DNA of 64,000 bases, taken from contig NZ_AP027731.1 in NCBI RefSeq assembly GCF_030296595.1, forward strand, positions 2,046,001 to 2,110,000. The letters are read 5' to 3'. This document shows, in pieces, positions 55,579-64,000 of the stretch; position 1 is the first letter of the stretch, and every line of letters begins with the position of its first letter. A program made the position numbers and the translations under genes. Under the pieces are notes generated by a model. The model was given only the letters and a program-made list of their open reading frames with translations, made no database searches and was not told where the DNA came from. The DNA is from Naasia aerilata. GTDB taxonomy: Bacteria; Actinomycetota; Actinomycetes; Actinomycetales; Microbacteriaceae.

Positions 55579-57045
55579 ATGTCCCAGACGTCCCCTGACC
55601 GCACCGATCGGATCGATCCCAAGCTGCGGCGGCGCGTCACCGCCCTCGCCGTCGCCGCGGCGGTCGGCGGCTTCCTGTTCGGCTTCGACTCGTCCGTCAT
55701 CAACGGGGCCGTCGACGCCATCGGCAAGGAGTTCGAGCTGGGGGCCGCGATCCAGGGCTTCGCGGTCGCGGTGGCGCTGCTCGGCTGCGCAGTGGGTGCC
55801 TACCTCGCGGGCGCACTGGCCGACCGCATGGGGCGCCTGCGCGTCATGCTCATCGGCGCCATCCTCTTCTTCGCGAGCTCGATCGGGGCCGGTCTCGCGT
55901 TCGGCGTGTGGGACTTCATGTTCTGGCGCCTGGTCGGCGGCTTCGGCATCGGCGTCGCCTCCGTCATCGCGCCGACCTACATCGCGGAGATCGTGCCCGC
56001 AGCCGTCCGAGGCCGCCTCGCCTCGCTGCAGCAGCTCGCGATCACGCTGGGCATCTTCGCGGCCCTCCTCTCCGACGCCCTGCTCGCGGGCGTCGGCGAC
56101 TCCGACCCGTCGCGGGAGCTGCTGTTCGGCCTGCCCGCCTGGCGGTGGATGTTCCTCGTCGGCGTGATCCCGTCCGTCGTCTACGGCTACCTGGCCCTCC
56201 GGCTCCCGGAGTCGCCGCGGCACCTACTCGCGAAGGACCGGGAGGATGAGGCGCGCACGGTGCTCGCCACGGTCCAGCCGAAGGGCGAAATCGATGACGA
56301 GGTCAGCCGCATCCGCAAGAACATCGACGAGGACCGCGAGAACGCGAAGAAGGCGTCGCTGCGGGGGAGCGCCCTGGGCCTCGCGCCGGTCGTCTGGATC
56401 GGTCTCGCGCTGAGCGTGTTCCAGCAGTTCGTGGGGATCAACGTGATCTTCTACTACTCGACGACGCTCTGGAACGCGGTCGGCTTCAAGGACGCGTTCC
56501 TCATCTCGGTGATCTCGTCGATCGTGAACGTGGCCGTCACCTTCGTGGCGATCGCGATCGTCGACAAGGTGGGCCGCCGGCCGATGCTCCTCGCTGGCTC
56601 CCTCGGCATGGCCGTGACGCTCGGCGCGATGGCCCTCTCCTTCAGCCAGGCGCAGCTGTCCGACGGCAAGCTGAGCCTCCCGCAGCCGTGGGGCGTCATC
56701 GCGCTCATCGCCGCGAACCTGTTCGTCGTCTCCTTCGGCGCGACCTGGGGGCCGCTCGTCTGGGTCCTGCTCGGCGAGATCTTCCCGAACCGGATCCGCG
56801 CCAAGGCGCTCGGCGTCGCCGCGGCCGCGCAGTGGATCGCGAACTTCCTCATCACCGTCAGCTTCCCGATCTTCTCCGAGTTCTCCCTCGCCTTCACCTA
56901 CGGCCTCTACGCGGTCTTCTCGGCGCTGTCGCTCGTGTTCGTCTTCTTCTTCGTCCCCGAGACGAAGGGCGTCGAGCTGGAGGACGTGGGCGGCCTCGTC
57001 TTCGGCCGCGCGAAGAAGGCGGCCTCCGCGGATCTCCGCGGATAG
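55579..57045 (+). CDS. Sugar porter, major facilitator superfamily
   Basis: 488 residues with twelve membrane segments. Sugar-porter signatures are GGFLFGFDSSVINGA (TM1), DRMGRLRVML, GGFGIGVASVIAPTYIAE, PESPRHLL and VPETKGVELED. QQFVGINVIFYYS (TM7) contacts sugar in XylE and GLUT proteins. A proton symporter for a hexose or pentose is likely; the exact sugar is not readable. The ATG at 55579 is preceded by CAGGAGGAG. A perfect hairpin follows the stop codon. Confidence 0.92.
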   Translation: MSQTSPDRTDRIDPKLRRRVTALAVAAAVGGFLFGFDSSVINGAVDAIGKEFELGAAIQGFAVAVALLGCAVGAYLAGALADRMGRLRVMLIGAILFFASSIGAGLAFGVWDFMFWRLVGGFGIGVASVIAPTYIAEIVPAAVRGRLASLQQLAITLGIFAALLSDALLAGVGDSDPSRELLFGLPAWRWMFLVGVIPSVVYGYLALRLPESPRHLLAKDREDEARTVLATVQPKGEIDDEVSRIRKNIDEDRENAKKASLRGSALGLAPVVWIGLALSVFQQFVGINVIFYYSTTLWNAVGFKDAFLISVISSIVNVAVTFVAIAIVDKVGRRPMLLAGSLGMAVTLGAMALSFSQAQLSDGKLSLPQPWGVIALIAANLFVVSFGATWGPLVWVLLGEIFPNRIRAKALGVAAAAQWIANFLITVSFPIFSEFSLAFTYGLYAVFSALSLVFVFFFVPETKGVELEDVGGLVFGRAKKAASADLRG

Positions 57046-57060
57046 CGGGACGGGCCGATT

Positions 57061-57098
57061 CGGGCATTCCGGGCCGCCGCTTCGGCCCGGAATGCCCG
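57061..57098. terminator. Perfect hairpin after the sugar-porter gene
   Basis: CGGGCATTCCGGGCCG (57061-57076) and its exact inverse (57083-57098) enclose a six-base loop. A third, partial arm CGGCCCGGGATGC follows, as in the duplicated-arm elements. No U-tract. Confidence 0.75.
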
Positions 57099-57154
57099 AT
57101 CCGGCCCGGGATGCACCGACACCAGCGCCCACTGCCGGTGGCTCGTGAGTCCTG

Positions 57155-57160
57155 TAGACT
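57155..57160 (+). promoter_or_regulatory. -10 hexamer TAGACT of rpsB
   Basis: TAGACTGTTGGCC matches the ffh promoter context TAGACTGTCGGCC. Here transcription would begin about 185 bases before the ATG, leaving room for an S2-responsive leader, as known upstream of rpsB in other bacteria. Confidence 0.45.
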
Positions 57161-57349
57161 GTTGGCCGCACCTCGCCCAGCGGGGTGACTTCGCGTGCCC
57201 ATTCGGCCTCCGCAGCCACCGGTCCCTCCTTCTCGAAGGTGGGCGGCTTGCGCGCCGGGCACCAGGATCCGCGGCCGACCGGTCGCGGGAAGAACCGAAT
57301 CGGCGTCCGTCGGCTGCTGCCGCCGCGCGCCGGGAACAGGAGCACGGCC

Positions 57350-58513
57350 ATGGCCGTCGTCACCATCCGCCAGCTGCTCGACAGCGGCGTGCACTTCGGG
57401 CACCAGACCCGCCGGTGGAACCCGAAAGTCAAGCGCTTCATCCTCACCGAGCGCAGCGGCATCCACATCATCGACCTGCAGCAGTCGCTGTCGTACATCG
57501 ACAAGGCGTACGACTTCGTCAAGGAGACGGTCGCCCACGGCGGCACCATCCTCTTCGTCGGCACCAAGAAGCAGGCCCAGGAGGCCATCGCCGAGCAGGC
57601 GAAGCGCGTCGGCCAGCCCTACGTGAACCAGCGCTGGCTCGGCGGTCTGCTCACCAACTTCCAGACCGTGCACAAGCGCCTCAACCGCCTCAAGGAGCTC
57701 GACCTCGTCGACTTCGACGACACGACCAAGGGCTACACGAAGAAGGAGCTGCTCATCCAGCGCCGCGAGCGCGACAAGCTCGAGAAGACGCTGGGCGGCA
57801 TCCGGAACCTGGCCCGTACGCCCTCCGCGATCTGGGTCGTCGACTCGAAGCGCGAGCACCTCGCGGTCGACGAGGCCAAGAAGCTCGGCATCCCGGTCAT
57901 CGGCATCCTCGACACCAATGCGGACCCGGACGAGCTCGCCTACCCGATCCCGGGCAACGACGACGCGATCCGCTCCGTCGCGCTGCTCACGCGCATCATC
58001 GCCGACGCCGCGGCTGAGGGCCTGATCCAGCGCCACCAGAAGCCCGCCGACGGTGAGGCCGCCGAGCCGCTCGCCGAGTGGGAGCGCGAGCTCCTCGAGG
58101 CCGGCCCGGCCAGCGACGGCCCCGCCGAGGCGATCGACGCCGTCCCGGCCGCCGCGCCCGCTGAGGCCGCCGCTGCCCCCGCCGAGGAGGCCGCCGCCCC
58201 CGCCGAGGAGCCGGCCGCCGAGGCGCCCGCCGCCGAGGAGACCGCCGCCGAGACCGCGAGCCCGGCTGACGCCGAGGCCGCCTCTGCCGAGCTGCCGGTC
58301 GAGGAGAACGACGCCGACGCCCAGGCCGAGGCCGACCTCGCGGCGCAGGCCGACGAGACGGTCGTCCCGGAGCACCACCCGGAGACGCAGGACGAGGTCG
58401 AGGCCAAGGAGGAGGCCGCGGCCACCCCCGCGGAGAAGAAGCCCGCGACCAAGCGCGCGCCGTCCGCCGCGAAGGCCAAGGCCGAGAAGGCGGAGACCGC
58501 CTCGGCGGAGTGA
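57350..58513 (+). CDS. rpsB: 30S ribosomal protein S2 with long Ala/Glu-rich tail
   Basis: 387 residues, longer than the usual 240-330. Core (about 1-255): [53 protein letters not shown] and [20 protein letters not shown]. The last ~120 residues are Ala/Glu/Pro-rich, ending [13 protein letters not shown], an extreme form of the actinobacterial S2 tail. No break in frame. Start ATG 57350 follows ACAGGAGCACGG. Confidence 0.96.
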   Translation: MAVVTIRQLLDSGVHFGHQTRRWNPKVKRFILTERSGIHIIDLQQSLSYIDKAYDFVKETVAHGGTILFVGTKKQAQEAIAEQAKRVGQPYVNQRWLGGLLTNFQTVHKRLNRLKELDLVDFDDTTKGYTKKELLIQRRERDKLEKTLGGIRNLARTPSAIWVVDSKREHLAVDEAKKLGIPVIGILDTNADPDELAYPIPGNDDAIRSVALLTRIIADAAAEGLIQRHQKPADGEAAEPLAEWERELLEAGPASDGPAEAIDAVPAAAPAEAAAAPAEEAAAPAEEPAAEAPAAEETAAETASPADAEAASAELPVEENDADAQAEADLAAQADETVVPEHHPETQDEVEAKEEAAATPAEKKPATKRAPSAAKAKAEKAETASAE

Positions 58514-58606
58514 TCTCCACCACCGATCGTCGCGAGGGCGGTGGGATCCGATCGGATTCCTGCCGCTCTCGCGCAGTTTGAGCATCAGAACACAAGGAGG
58601 AAAAGC

Positions 58607-59434
58607 ATGGCCAATGTGAGCCTGCAGGACGTCAAGACGCTCCGTGAGCGTCTCGGGACCGGAATGGTCGACACCAAGAACGCACTCGTCGAGGCCGACG
58701 GCGACATCGAGAAGGCCGTCGAGATCCTCCGCCTCAAGGGCGCGAAGGGCAACGCGAAGCGCGCCGACCGCTCCACGAGCGAGGGCCTCGTCGCCGCGCA
58801 CGAGGGCGCCGACGCCGTCACGCTGATCGAGCTCGCCTGCGAGACCGACTTCGTGGCCAAGAACGAGCGCTTTATCGCCCTGGGCGACAAGGTCCTCTCG
58901 GCCGTCGCCGAGGCCGGCGCCGACTCGATCGACGCCGCCCTCGCGGCCCCGCTCGACGGCAAGACCGTGGCGGACGTCATCTCCGACGACGCCGCGATCA
59001 TCGGCGAGAAGGTGGAGCTGCGCCGCATCGCGCGCGTTCCCGGCGAGAAGTTCGCCGTCTACCTGCACAAGACGAACCAGGACCTGCCCCCGCAGGTCGG
59101 CGTCGTCGTGGCGTACACCGGCGACGACGCGGCGACCGCCCGCAGCGTCGCCCAGCACATCTCGTTCGCCGCGCCCGCCTACCTTTCGAAGGACGAGGTC
59201 CCGGCGGCCGACGTCGAGAACGAGCGCCGCATCGTCGAGGAGATCAGCCGCAACGAGGGCAAGCCCGAGGCCGCGCTGCCGAAGATCATCGAGGGGCGCC
59301 TCGGTGCGTTCTTCAAGCAGGTCGTGCTCCTCGAGCAGGACTACGCGCGCGACAACAAGCTGACCGTGGGCAAGGTCCTCAAGGACGCCGGCCTGACCGT
59401 GACGGGCTTCGCCCGCTTCCGGGTCGGCGCCTGA
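58607..59434 (+). CDS. tsf: Elongation factor Ts
   Basis: 275 residues. TDFV-type core ACETDFVAKNERF, GTGMVDTKNALVEADGDIEK and RIARVPGEKFAVYLH match EF-Ts. It releases GDP from EF-Tu. Strong Shine-Dalgarno AAGGAGG 7 bases before the ATG. It is followed by a TTCG-loop terminator. Confidence 0.97.
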   Translation: MANVSLQDVKTLRERLGTGMVDTKNALVEADGDIEKAVEILRLKGAKGNAKRADRSTSEGLVAAHEGADAVTLIELACETDFVAKNERFIALGDKVLSAVAEAGADSIDAALAAPLDGKTVADVISDDAAIIGEKVELRRIARVPGEKFAVYLHKTNQDLPPQVGVVVAYTGDDAATARSVAQHISFAAPAYLSKDEVPAADVENERRIVEEISRNEGKPEAALPKIIEGRLGAFFKQVVLLEQDYARDNKLTVGKVLKDAGLTVTGFARFRVGA

Positions 59435-59449
59435 CGCCTTCGCACTACC

Positions 59450-59483
59450 AGAACGGGAGTCGCCTTCGGGCGGCTCCCGTTCT
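59450..59483 (+). terminator. Terminator after tsf
   Basis: AGAACGGGAGTCGCC (59450-59464) pairs with GGCGGCTCCCGTTCT (59469-59483), one G-U pair, with a TTCG tetraloop. No long U-tract follows. Confidence 0.8.
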
Positions 59484-59500
59484 GCGTTCCCCGGCAGATG

Positions 59501-59588
59501 CTGAGCGAAGCACGGAGCTTCGGCCCCAGCCCGGCGCGCACATGCCGGTCCAGGCGCGATCCGGACCGGATCTCCTTGATTCGGTGAG
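59501..59588. repeat. TGACCGAATCACGGAG-family element, copy 5 (degenerate)
   Basis: Left arm CTGAGCGAAGCACGGAGC (59501-59518) and right arm TCTCCTTGATTCGGTGAG (59571-59588). The right arm is close to the family consensus, the left has decayed. It lies between tsf and pyrH, after the terminator. Confidence 0.6.
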
Positions 59589-59699
59589 GGACGTCTCCCA
59601 AGGGAGTTCGCGAGCTTCCGGGTGCGCTCCGGGGCCCTCGTCCGGCGGGCCGGGGCGCGGGCACTAATCTAGGACGGCTACTTGGAGGGAACTGCACCG

Positions 59700-60416
59700 A
59701 TGACGACTGATGACCGACGACGGGTTCTCCTGAAGCTCTCCGGTGAAGCCTTCGGGAACGGGGCACTCGGCGTCGATCCGGTGGTCGTGAGTGCCCTCGC
59801 AGCGGAGATCGCGGAGGCGGCCAAGACCGTCGAGGTCGCGATCGTCGTCGGCGGCGGCAACTTCTTCCGCGGCGCCCAGCTGCAGCAGGAGGGCATGGAG
59901 CGCAGCCGTGCCGACTACATGGGCATGCTCGGCACCATGATGAACGCCCTCGCCCTCCAGGACTTCCTCGAGCAGGCCGGCGCGGAGACCCGCGTCCAGT
60001 CGGCGATCGCGATGACGCAGGTCGCCGAGCCCTACATCCCGCGGCGTGCCATCCGGCACATGGAGAAGGGCCGCGTCGTCATCTTCGGCGCCGGAGCAGG
60101 CCTGCCCTACTTCTCGACCGACACCGTCGCCGCGCAGCGCGCCCTCGAGGTGCGGGCCCAGGTCGTCCTCGTGGCGAAGAACGGCGTGGACGGCGTCTAC
60201 TCCGCCGACCCGAACGTCCACGACCACGCCGTCAAGCTCGACCGGGTCACCTACCGTGACGCGCTGACGAAGGGGCTCAAGGTGGTCGACGCCACCGCCT
60301 TCAGCCTGTGCATGGACAACGGCATCGACATGGTCGTGTTCGGCATCGACGGGCCCGGCAACGTGTCCGGGGCCATCCGCGGCGACGTGCCGCTCGGCAC
60401 GCTCGTCACCGCCTGA
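59700..60416 (+). CDS. pyrH: UMP kinase
   Basis: 238 residues from ATG 59700; TTG 59682 is an alternative. Amino-acid-kinase-fold blocks are [64 protein letters not shown] and [14 protein letters not shown]. It phosphorylates UMP to UDP. Preceded by CTTGGAGGG; a TAATCT near 59670 may be its -10. No frame break. Confidence 0.96.
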   Translation: MTTDDRRRVLLKLSGEAFGNGALGVDPVVVSALAAEIAEAAKTVEVAIVVGGGNFFRGAQLQQEGMERSRADYMGMLGTMMNALALQDFLEQAGAETRVQSAIAMTQVAEPYIPRRAIRHMEKGRVVIFGAGAGLPYFSTDTVAAQRALEVRAQVVLVAKNGVDGVYSADPNVHDHAVKLDRVTYRDALTKGLKVVDATAFSLCMDNGIDMVVFGIDGPGNVSGAIRGDVPLGTLVTA

Positions 60417-60475
60417 CCGCCGGCCCCAGCAACCGCCCCGCCTAGAATGGGTGGACGACAAGAAGGAGTGCGCCC

Positions 60476-61029
60476 GTGATCCCGGATGTGCTGTCCGACG
60501 CGACCGACCGGATGAAGAAGGCCGTCGAGGCCGCGAAGGACGACCTGTCGACCGTTCGCACCGGCCGGGTGAACCCCGCGCTGTTCCAGCGCATCCCCGT
60601 CGACTACTACGGGTCGCCGACCCCGCTCGCCCAGCTCGCGTCCCTGCAGGTGCCCGAGGCCCGCGTCCTCATCGTCACGCCCTACGACAAGAGCGCGCTG
60701 AAGGAGATCGAGAAGGCCATCGTCGCCACCCCGAACCTCGGCGCGAACCCCTCGAACGACGGCAACATCATCCGCGTGATCCTCCCGGAGCTCACCGAGG
60801 ACCGCCGCAAGGAGTTCGTCAAGATCGCGCGCGGAAAGGGGAGGACGCCAAGGTCGCGATCCGCAACATCCGGAGGCGCACCAAGGACGACCTCGACGCC
60901 TTGAAGGGCGAGGTCGGCGACGACGACCTCAGCCGCGGCGAGAAGGAGCTCGAGCAGCTCACCAAGGCCCACATCGACCAGATCGACGAGGCCCTGAAGC
61001 GGAAGGAAGCCGAGCTCCTCGAGGTGTAG
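60476..61029 (+). CDS. frr: Ribosome recycling factor (frame break)
   Basis: About 185 residues from GTG 60476. Visible blocks are [38 protein letters not shown] and [20 protein letters not shown]. It splits post-termination ribosomes with EF-G. The raw frame ends early after IARGKG; one more G in 60838-60841 gives [20 protein letters not shown] and the rest. TAGAAT at 60443-60448 could be its own -10. Confidence 0.95.
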
Positions 61030-61045
61030 GGGCCGGCCGAGAGCC

Positions 61046-62002
61046 GTGACGGCACCGAATCGCCCCGCCCGGCGTCGCAGGGGGATCCAGGCGCAGGTCG
61101 ACCAGCGCAGGACCGAGCTGCAGGCTCAGGTCCGCGCGGCGCGCGAGCACTTCGACGAGACGCAGGAGCGCATCAACGCGCGCACCGGGCGCAACCTGCT
61201 GTTCGCCGTCGTGGTCGGGCTCGCGCTCGGCGGCGGGATGATCCTCAGTCTCGTCTTCGTCAAGCAGCTCTTCCTCGTCATCGCCGCCCTCCTCATCGGC
61301 TTCGGCGCGGTCGAGCTGGCGGGCGCGCTGCGCCACGCCGGCCGCGATGTTCCCCGGACCGCGTCGGTCATCGCCGCGGTCCTGCTGCTCCCCGTCACCT
61401 ACTGGCTCGGCGGCGTGGGGCAGTGGCTCGGCATCGCGGGCGCCATCCTCTTCGTCACGCTCTGGCGGCTCGCCGAGCTCGCCCTGGGGCGCGGCGCCCG
61501 GGAACGCAACGGCCTGCTCCTCGACCTCGGCGCCGGCGCCTTCATCCAGCTCTACGTCGCGCTCCTCGGCAGCTGCGCGGTGGCGCTGACCGCCCGGGAT
61601 GGCGGGGAGTGGTGGACGCTCGCGTTCCTCGTGATCGTCGTGGCCACCGATGTCGGCGCCTACGCCAGCGGGCTGACCTTCGGCAAGCACCCGATGGCGC
61701 CGCGGATCAGCCCCAAGAAGACCTGGGAGGGCTTCGCCGGGTCGGTCCTCGCTGCGCTCATCGCGGGCGTGCTGCTCGCCGTGTTCGCCCTCGGGCAGCC
61801 GTGGTGGTTCGGCTTGATCCTCGGCGCCGTCCTCGTCGTGACCGCGACCGTCGGCGATCTCACCGAGTCGCTCATCAAGCGGGATCTGGGGATCAAGGAC
61901 ATCAGCTCCTGGCTGCCCGGGCACGGCGGCTTCCTCGACCGGCTGGATTCGATCCTGCCGTCGGCGGCCGCCGCCTACGCGCTGTTCCTTCTCGTCGGCT
62001 GA
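61046..62002 (+). CDS. cdsA: Phosphatidate cytidylyltransferase
   Basis: 318 residues from GTG 61046. A basic, soluble N-terminal stretch of about 45 residues is followed by about eight membrane segments and the CDP-transferase signature GDLTESLIKRDLGIKDIS ... GGFLDRLDS. It makes CDP-diacylglycerol for phospholipid synthesis. It follows frr by 16 bases, in the standard order. Confidence 0.94.
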   Translation: MTAPNRPARRRRGIQAQVDQRRTELQAQVRAAREHFDETQERINARTGRNLLFAVVVGLALGGGMILSLVFVKQLFLVIAALLIGFGAVELAGALRHAGRDVPRTASVIAAVLLLPVTYWLGGVGQWLGIAGAILFVTLWRLAELALGRGARERNGLLLDLGAGAFIQLYVALLGSCAVALTARDGGEWWTLAFLVIVVATDVGAYASGLTFGKHPMAPRISPKKTWEGFAGSVLAALIAGVLLAVFALGQPWWFGLILGAVLVVTATVGDLTESLIKRDLGIKDISSWLPGHGGFLDRLDSILPSAAAAYALFLLVG

Positions 62003-62074
62003 GCCTTCTGGTCGGCTGAGCTTCCCCTCCGCTCAGCCTCCCCCGGAAGTCGCGGCCTGCGGCACAATGGCCCC

Positions 62075-62625
62075 ATGGCGAACACCTTCCCCGGAGTCGG
62101 CGATCCAAGCTCGGCTATCGGGTGGACGACGTGGACGCCTTCCTCGCGCTCGCGCGCCGCGCCTACGACGCGCCTCCCGGCACCAACGCGGGCGTCGACG
62201 CCCGGGTGATCCGGCGCACCGCGTTCCCGATGGACAAGGGCGGCTACTCGACCGCACACGTCGATGCCGCCCTGGAGCGGCTCGAGGACGCCTTCGCGCT
62301 GCGCGAGCGGGAGCACGCCGTGAAGGCGTTCGGCGAGAAGAGCTGGTTCGGCGAGGCGCGCTCCGAGGCGGCGGAGATCCTGGAGCGGGTCAGCCGCCCC
62401 GACGGGGAGCGCTTCCAGCGGGCGGGCCTCCTGTCCGCCGGCTACGACCGCGACGAGGTCGATCGGTTCTGCGTGCGACTGCAGCGCTACCTGAAGGACG
62501 GCACGCCGATCGGGATCGAGGAGGTGCGGACCGTGGCGTTCCGATCCAAGCTCCGCGGATACCGGGAATGGCAGGTCGACCTGCTCCTCGACGCCGTCGT
62601 GGACGTCATGCTCGCTGTCCGCTGA
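62075..62625 (+). CDS. DivIVA-domain protein (frame break near N-terminus)
   Basis: About 183 residues. After frame correction the start MANTFPRSRRSKLGYRVDDV is the actinobacterial DivIVA-domain opening, and a second GYDRDEVDRFCVRLQRYL-like module is found near residue 130. These proteins associate with the cell pole or septum; this one lacks a long coiled coil, so it is not DivIVA/Wag31 itself. The raw ATG 62075 breaks at codon 7; one more C in 62089-62092 restores it. Confidence 0.8.
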
Positions 62626-62696
62626 GCGACCCGCACACGCCCGGAACAGAGGCCTTCCGGCCCTTTTCGGGGGTCGTTTGCTAGCATCGGAGGATC

Positions 62697-63389
62697 GTGG
62701 GCAAGCATTTGGGAACGGCGATCGCCATCCGACCCCTCCGGGTCACTCCCAGTCGACCCTCCACGGTCGCGGTCGAGAAGGCGCCGATGCACGGGCGGAT
62801 CGCCCTCTCGCTCTTCGGATTCCTCGCGGCTTTCGCCTTCCTCCTCGTCAACGTGACGGACCCGTACGCGGGCGCGACCGCCTCGCCGTACTACCAGTCG
62901 GGACACGTGGAGCTCTCTGCACGGGCCGCGCAGCTGCTCGCCGTCGAGACGGGCTTCGAGGCCCAGGCGATCAGCCGCGACAACTACACCGTGACCGAGA
63001 AGCCGAAGCCGCCGCCGCCTCCCGTGGCTCCGGCAGCGCCCGCGAACACGGGAAGCTCCGACTACACGCCGCCGGCGGCCGTCGCCAGCCCCGGGTCCGC
63101 TCAGGCCATCGCCGCGGACATGGTCGCCGCCCGCGGCTGGGGTGGCGAGCAGTTCGACTGCCTCGTCGCGCTGTGGAACAAGGAGTCGGGCTGGCGCACG
63201 AACGCGTACAACCCGAGCGGTGCCTACGGCATCCCGCAAGCCCTTCCCGGCAGCAAGATGGCGTCCTCGGGAGCCGACTGGGAGACGAACCCGGCCACCC
63301 AGATCGACTGGGGCCTCGGGTACATCAGCGGCCGCTACGGCACCCCGTGCGGGGCGTGGCAGCACTCCGTCGACAGCAACTGGTACTGA
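62697..63389 (+). CDS. Secreted lysozyme-fold (SLT-like) wall protein
   Basis: 230 residues from GTG 62697, preceded by GGAGGA. A membrane segment (about 35-55, SLFGFLAAFAFLLV) serves as signal/anchor, then a proline-rich linker PKPPPPPVAP and a C-terminal lysozyme-like domain: FDCLVALWNKESGWRTNAYN (catalytic Glu in KESGW) and PSGAYGIPQALPGSKMASSG. It probably cuts or binds peptidoglycan. TAGCAT (62682-62687) 9 bases before the GTG may be its -10. Confidence 0.85.
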   Translation: MGKHLGTAIAIRPLRVTPSRPSTVAVEKAPMHGRIALSLFGFLAAFAFLLVNVTDPYAGATASPYYQSGHVELSARAAQLLAVETGFEAQAISRDNYTVTEKPKPPPPPVAPAAPANTGSSDYTPPAAVASPGSAQAIAADMVAARGWGGEQFDCLVALWNKESGWRTNAYNPSGAYGIPQALPGSKMASSGADWETNPATQIDWGLGYISGRYGTPCGAWQHSVDSNWY

Positions 63390-63412
63390 CCCTCCTGCGC
63401 CCGCGCCTTCCG

Positions 63413-63418
63413 TAGAAT
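63413..63418 (+). promoter_or_regulatory. -10 hexamer TAGAAT (leaderless or very short leader)
   Basis: TAGAAT ends six bases before the ATG at 63425. Confidence 0.5.
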
Positions 63419-63424
63419 CGGAGG

Positions 63425-63718
63425 ATGCCGCGCAGCAACCGTCCCCGGGGTGCGCGCAAGGATGACGAGGACGAGCTCGACCTCGCCCGACTGAAGGCCG
63501 GCTGGCGCCGGACCGAGGTGCGGCGCGGGAGCGCTTGGAACGTCCAGCCCATCAGTGAGGCGAATGCCCTCAAGGAGTACCGCTGCCCCGGCTGCGGCAA
63601 CGTCGTGGACCCGGGTGTGGCGCACCTGGTCGTGTGGCGCGCGGACGGCGTGCTCGGCGAGGCGAACGACCTCGCGGACCGCCGGCACTGGCACACCCAC
63701 TGCTGGAGGGTCGCATGA
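63425..63718 (+). CDS. Zinc-ribbon-like conserved hypothetical protein
   Basis: 97 residues. The C-terminal half has CPGCGN, then HLVVW and HWHTHCW, a Cys2-His/Cys set that could bind zinc. The N-terminus is charged (RKDDEDELDLARLKAG). Function unknown; similar proteins are conserved in Actinobacteria. Its TGA overlaps the next ATG. Confidence 0.8.
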   Translation: MPRSNRPRGARKDDEDELDLARLKAGWRRTEVRRGSAWNVQPISEANALKEYRCPGCGNVVDPGVAHLVVWRADGVLGEANDLADRRHWHTHCWRVA

Positions 63719-64000
63719 GCACCGAGATCCGCTCGAGCCTCGAGCTGCCCGCTCGACGGGAGGCCGTTCTCCTCACCACGCAGGACGGCCATCGGCTCGT
63801 CGCTGAGCTCGCCGCTCCGCTCGAGAAGCGTCCCGTGGCGACCCTCGTCACCCTGCACCCGCTGCCTACGGCGGGAGGCTTCATGGACTCGCACCTGATC
63901 CGCAAGGCCGCGGCCCGCCTGCCCGCCCTCGCCGACCTCGCCGTGCTCCGGTTCAACACGCGGGGCACGACCTCGCCCCATGGCACGAGCGAGGGGGAGT
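63715..64000 (+). CDS. Alpha/beta hydrolase, N-terminal part
   Basis: The first 95 codons are in the window. VATLVTLHPLPTAGGFMDSH and LAVLRFNTRGTTSPHGTSEG match the N-terminal half of small alpha/beta hydrolases (first beta strands and oxyanion region); the nucleophile is beyond the window edge. ATGA overlap with the zinc-ribbon gene implies coupling. Confidence 0.75.
   Translation, partial: MSTEIRSSLELPARREAVLLTTQDGHRLVAELAAPLEKRPVATLVTLHPLPTAGGFMDSHLIRKAAARLPALADLAVLRFNTRGTTSPHGTSEGE

Larger units (their letters stand above)
57046..57349. other. 304-base gap before rpsB
   Basis: It contains a perfect hairpin (57061-57098) after the sugar porter, a TAGACT -10 at 57155-57160 and a leader of about 190 bases to the rpsB ATG at 57350. 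No gene was recognised. Confidence 0.6.

Noticed and set aside
58053-58510. Alternative-frame Arg/Pro-rich proteins inside the rpsB tail
   Set aside because: They are frameshifted readings of the Ala/Glu-rich S2 tail, without start signals.

Overview
The window is a high-GC chromosomal segment of an actinobacterium, most probably a member of the Microbacteriaceae (genus not resolved). The reasons are GC-rich codon use with many GTG starts, F420-dependent luciferase-like (LLM) enzymes, DUF2469 and DUF177 next to ribosomal genes, and the conserved actinobacterial order rpmF-rnc-mutM-smc-ftsY-ffh-rpsP-KH-rimM-trmD-rplS-lepB-rnhB-DUF2469-yraN-comM-dprA-xerC-M23-rpsB-tsf-pyrH-frr-cdsA. No tRNA, rRNA, CRISPR array, prophage or transposase was recognised.

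Layout. 1-7394: end of an esterase gene, then a cofactor F420 locus: an LLM oxidoreductase, cofE, fgd (F420-dependent glucose-6-phosphate dehydrogenase), a CYP152-type P450 peroxygenase and, on the minus strand, a three-gene ABC importer of the type proposed to take up F420-0. 7724-17119: a reductive pyrimidine (uracil/hydantoin) catabolic cluster: beta-ureidopropionase, dihydropyrimidinase, an isochorismatase-type amidohydrolase, an LLM oxidoreductase, an ABC importer and a class-III aminotransferase. No PydA-type dihydropyrimidine dehydrogenase is present, so the LLM enzyme is a candidate for that step. 17307-33715: DUF177-rpmF-rnc-mutM, smc, ftsY and ffh, interspersed with an amylase/LLM pair, further LLM enzymes, a gamma-carbonic-anhydrase-like protein and an aldo/keto reductase. 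33950-38659: accessory metabolism. 38820-49069: translation, secretion and DNA-uptake housekeeping genes. 49636-52965: a copper module (His-rich CopB-type ATPase, divergent csoR, shared operator) and a MOSC protein. 53009-64000: xerC, M23 peptidase, sugar porter, rpsB-tsf, pyrH-frr-cdsA, a DivIVA-domain protein, a lysozyme-fold secreted protein and the start of an alpha/beta hydrolase.

Three window-wide patterns stand out. (i) About 19 genes, including essential ones (smc, ftsY, trmD, lepB, frr), carry one reading-frame break each; nearly all are restored by adding one base to a G or C run, so most are probably consensus errors rather than pseudogenes. (ii) Many intergenic gaps contain long hyphenated palindromes that fall into several sequence families and often touch a stop codon. 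(iii) Many genes have a TAnnnT -10 hexamer only 6-9 bases before the start codon, which predicts leaderless mRNAs.

How the genes work together: the importer, CofE and Fgd could supply and reduce F420 for the LLM enzymes in the window, including the one inside the pyrimidine cluster. The housekeeping genes form the protein-synthesis, SRP-secretion and chromosome-maintenance backbone.
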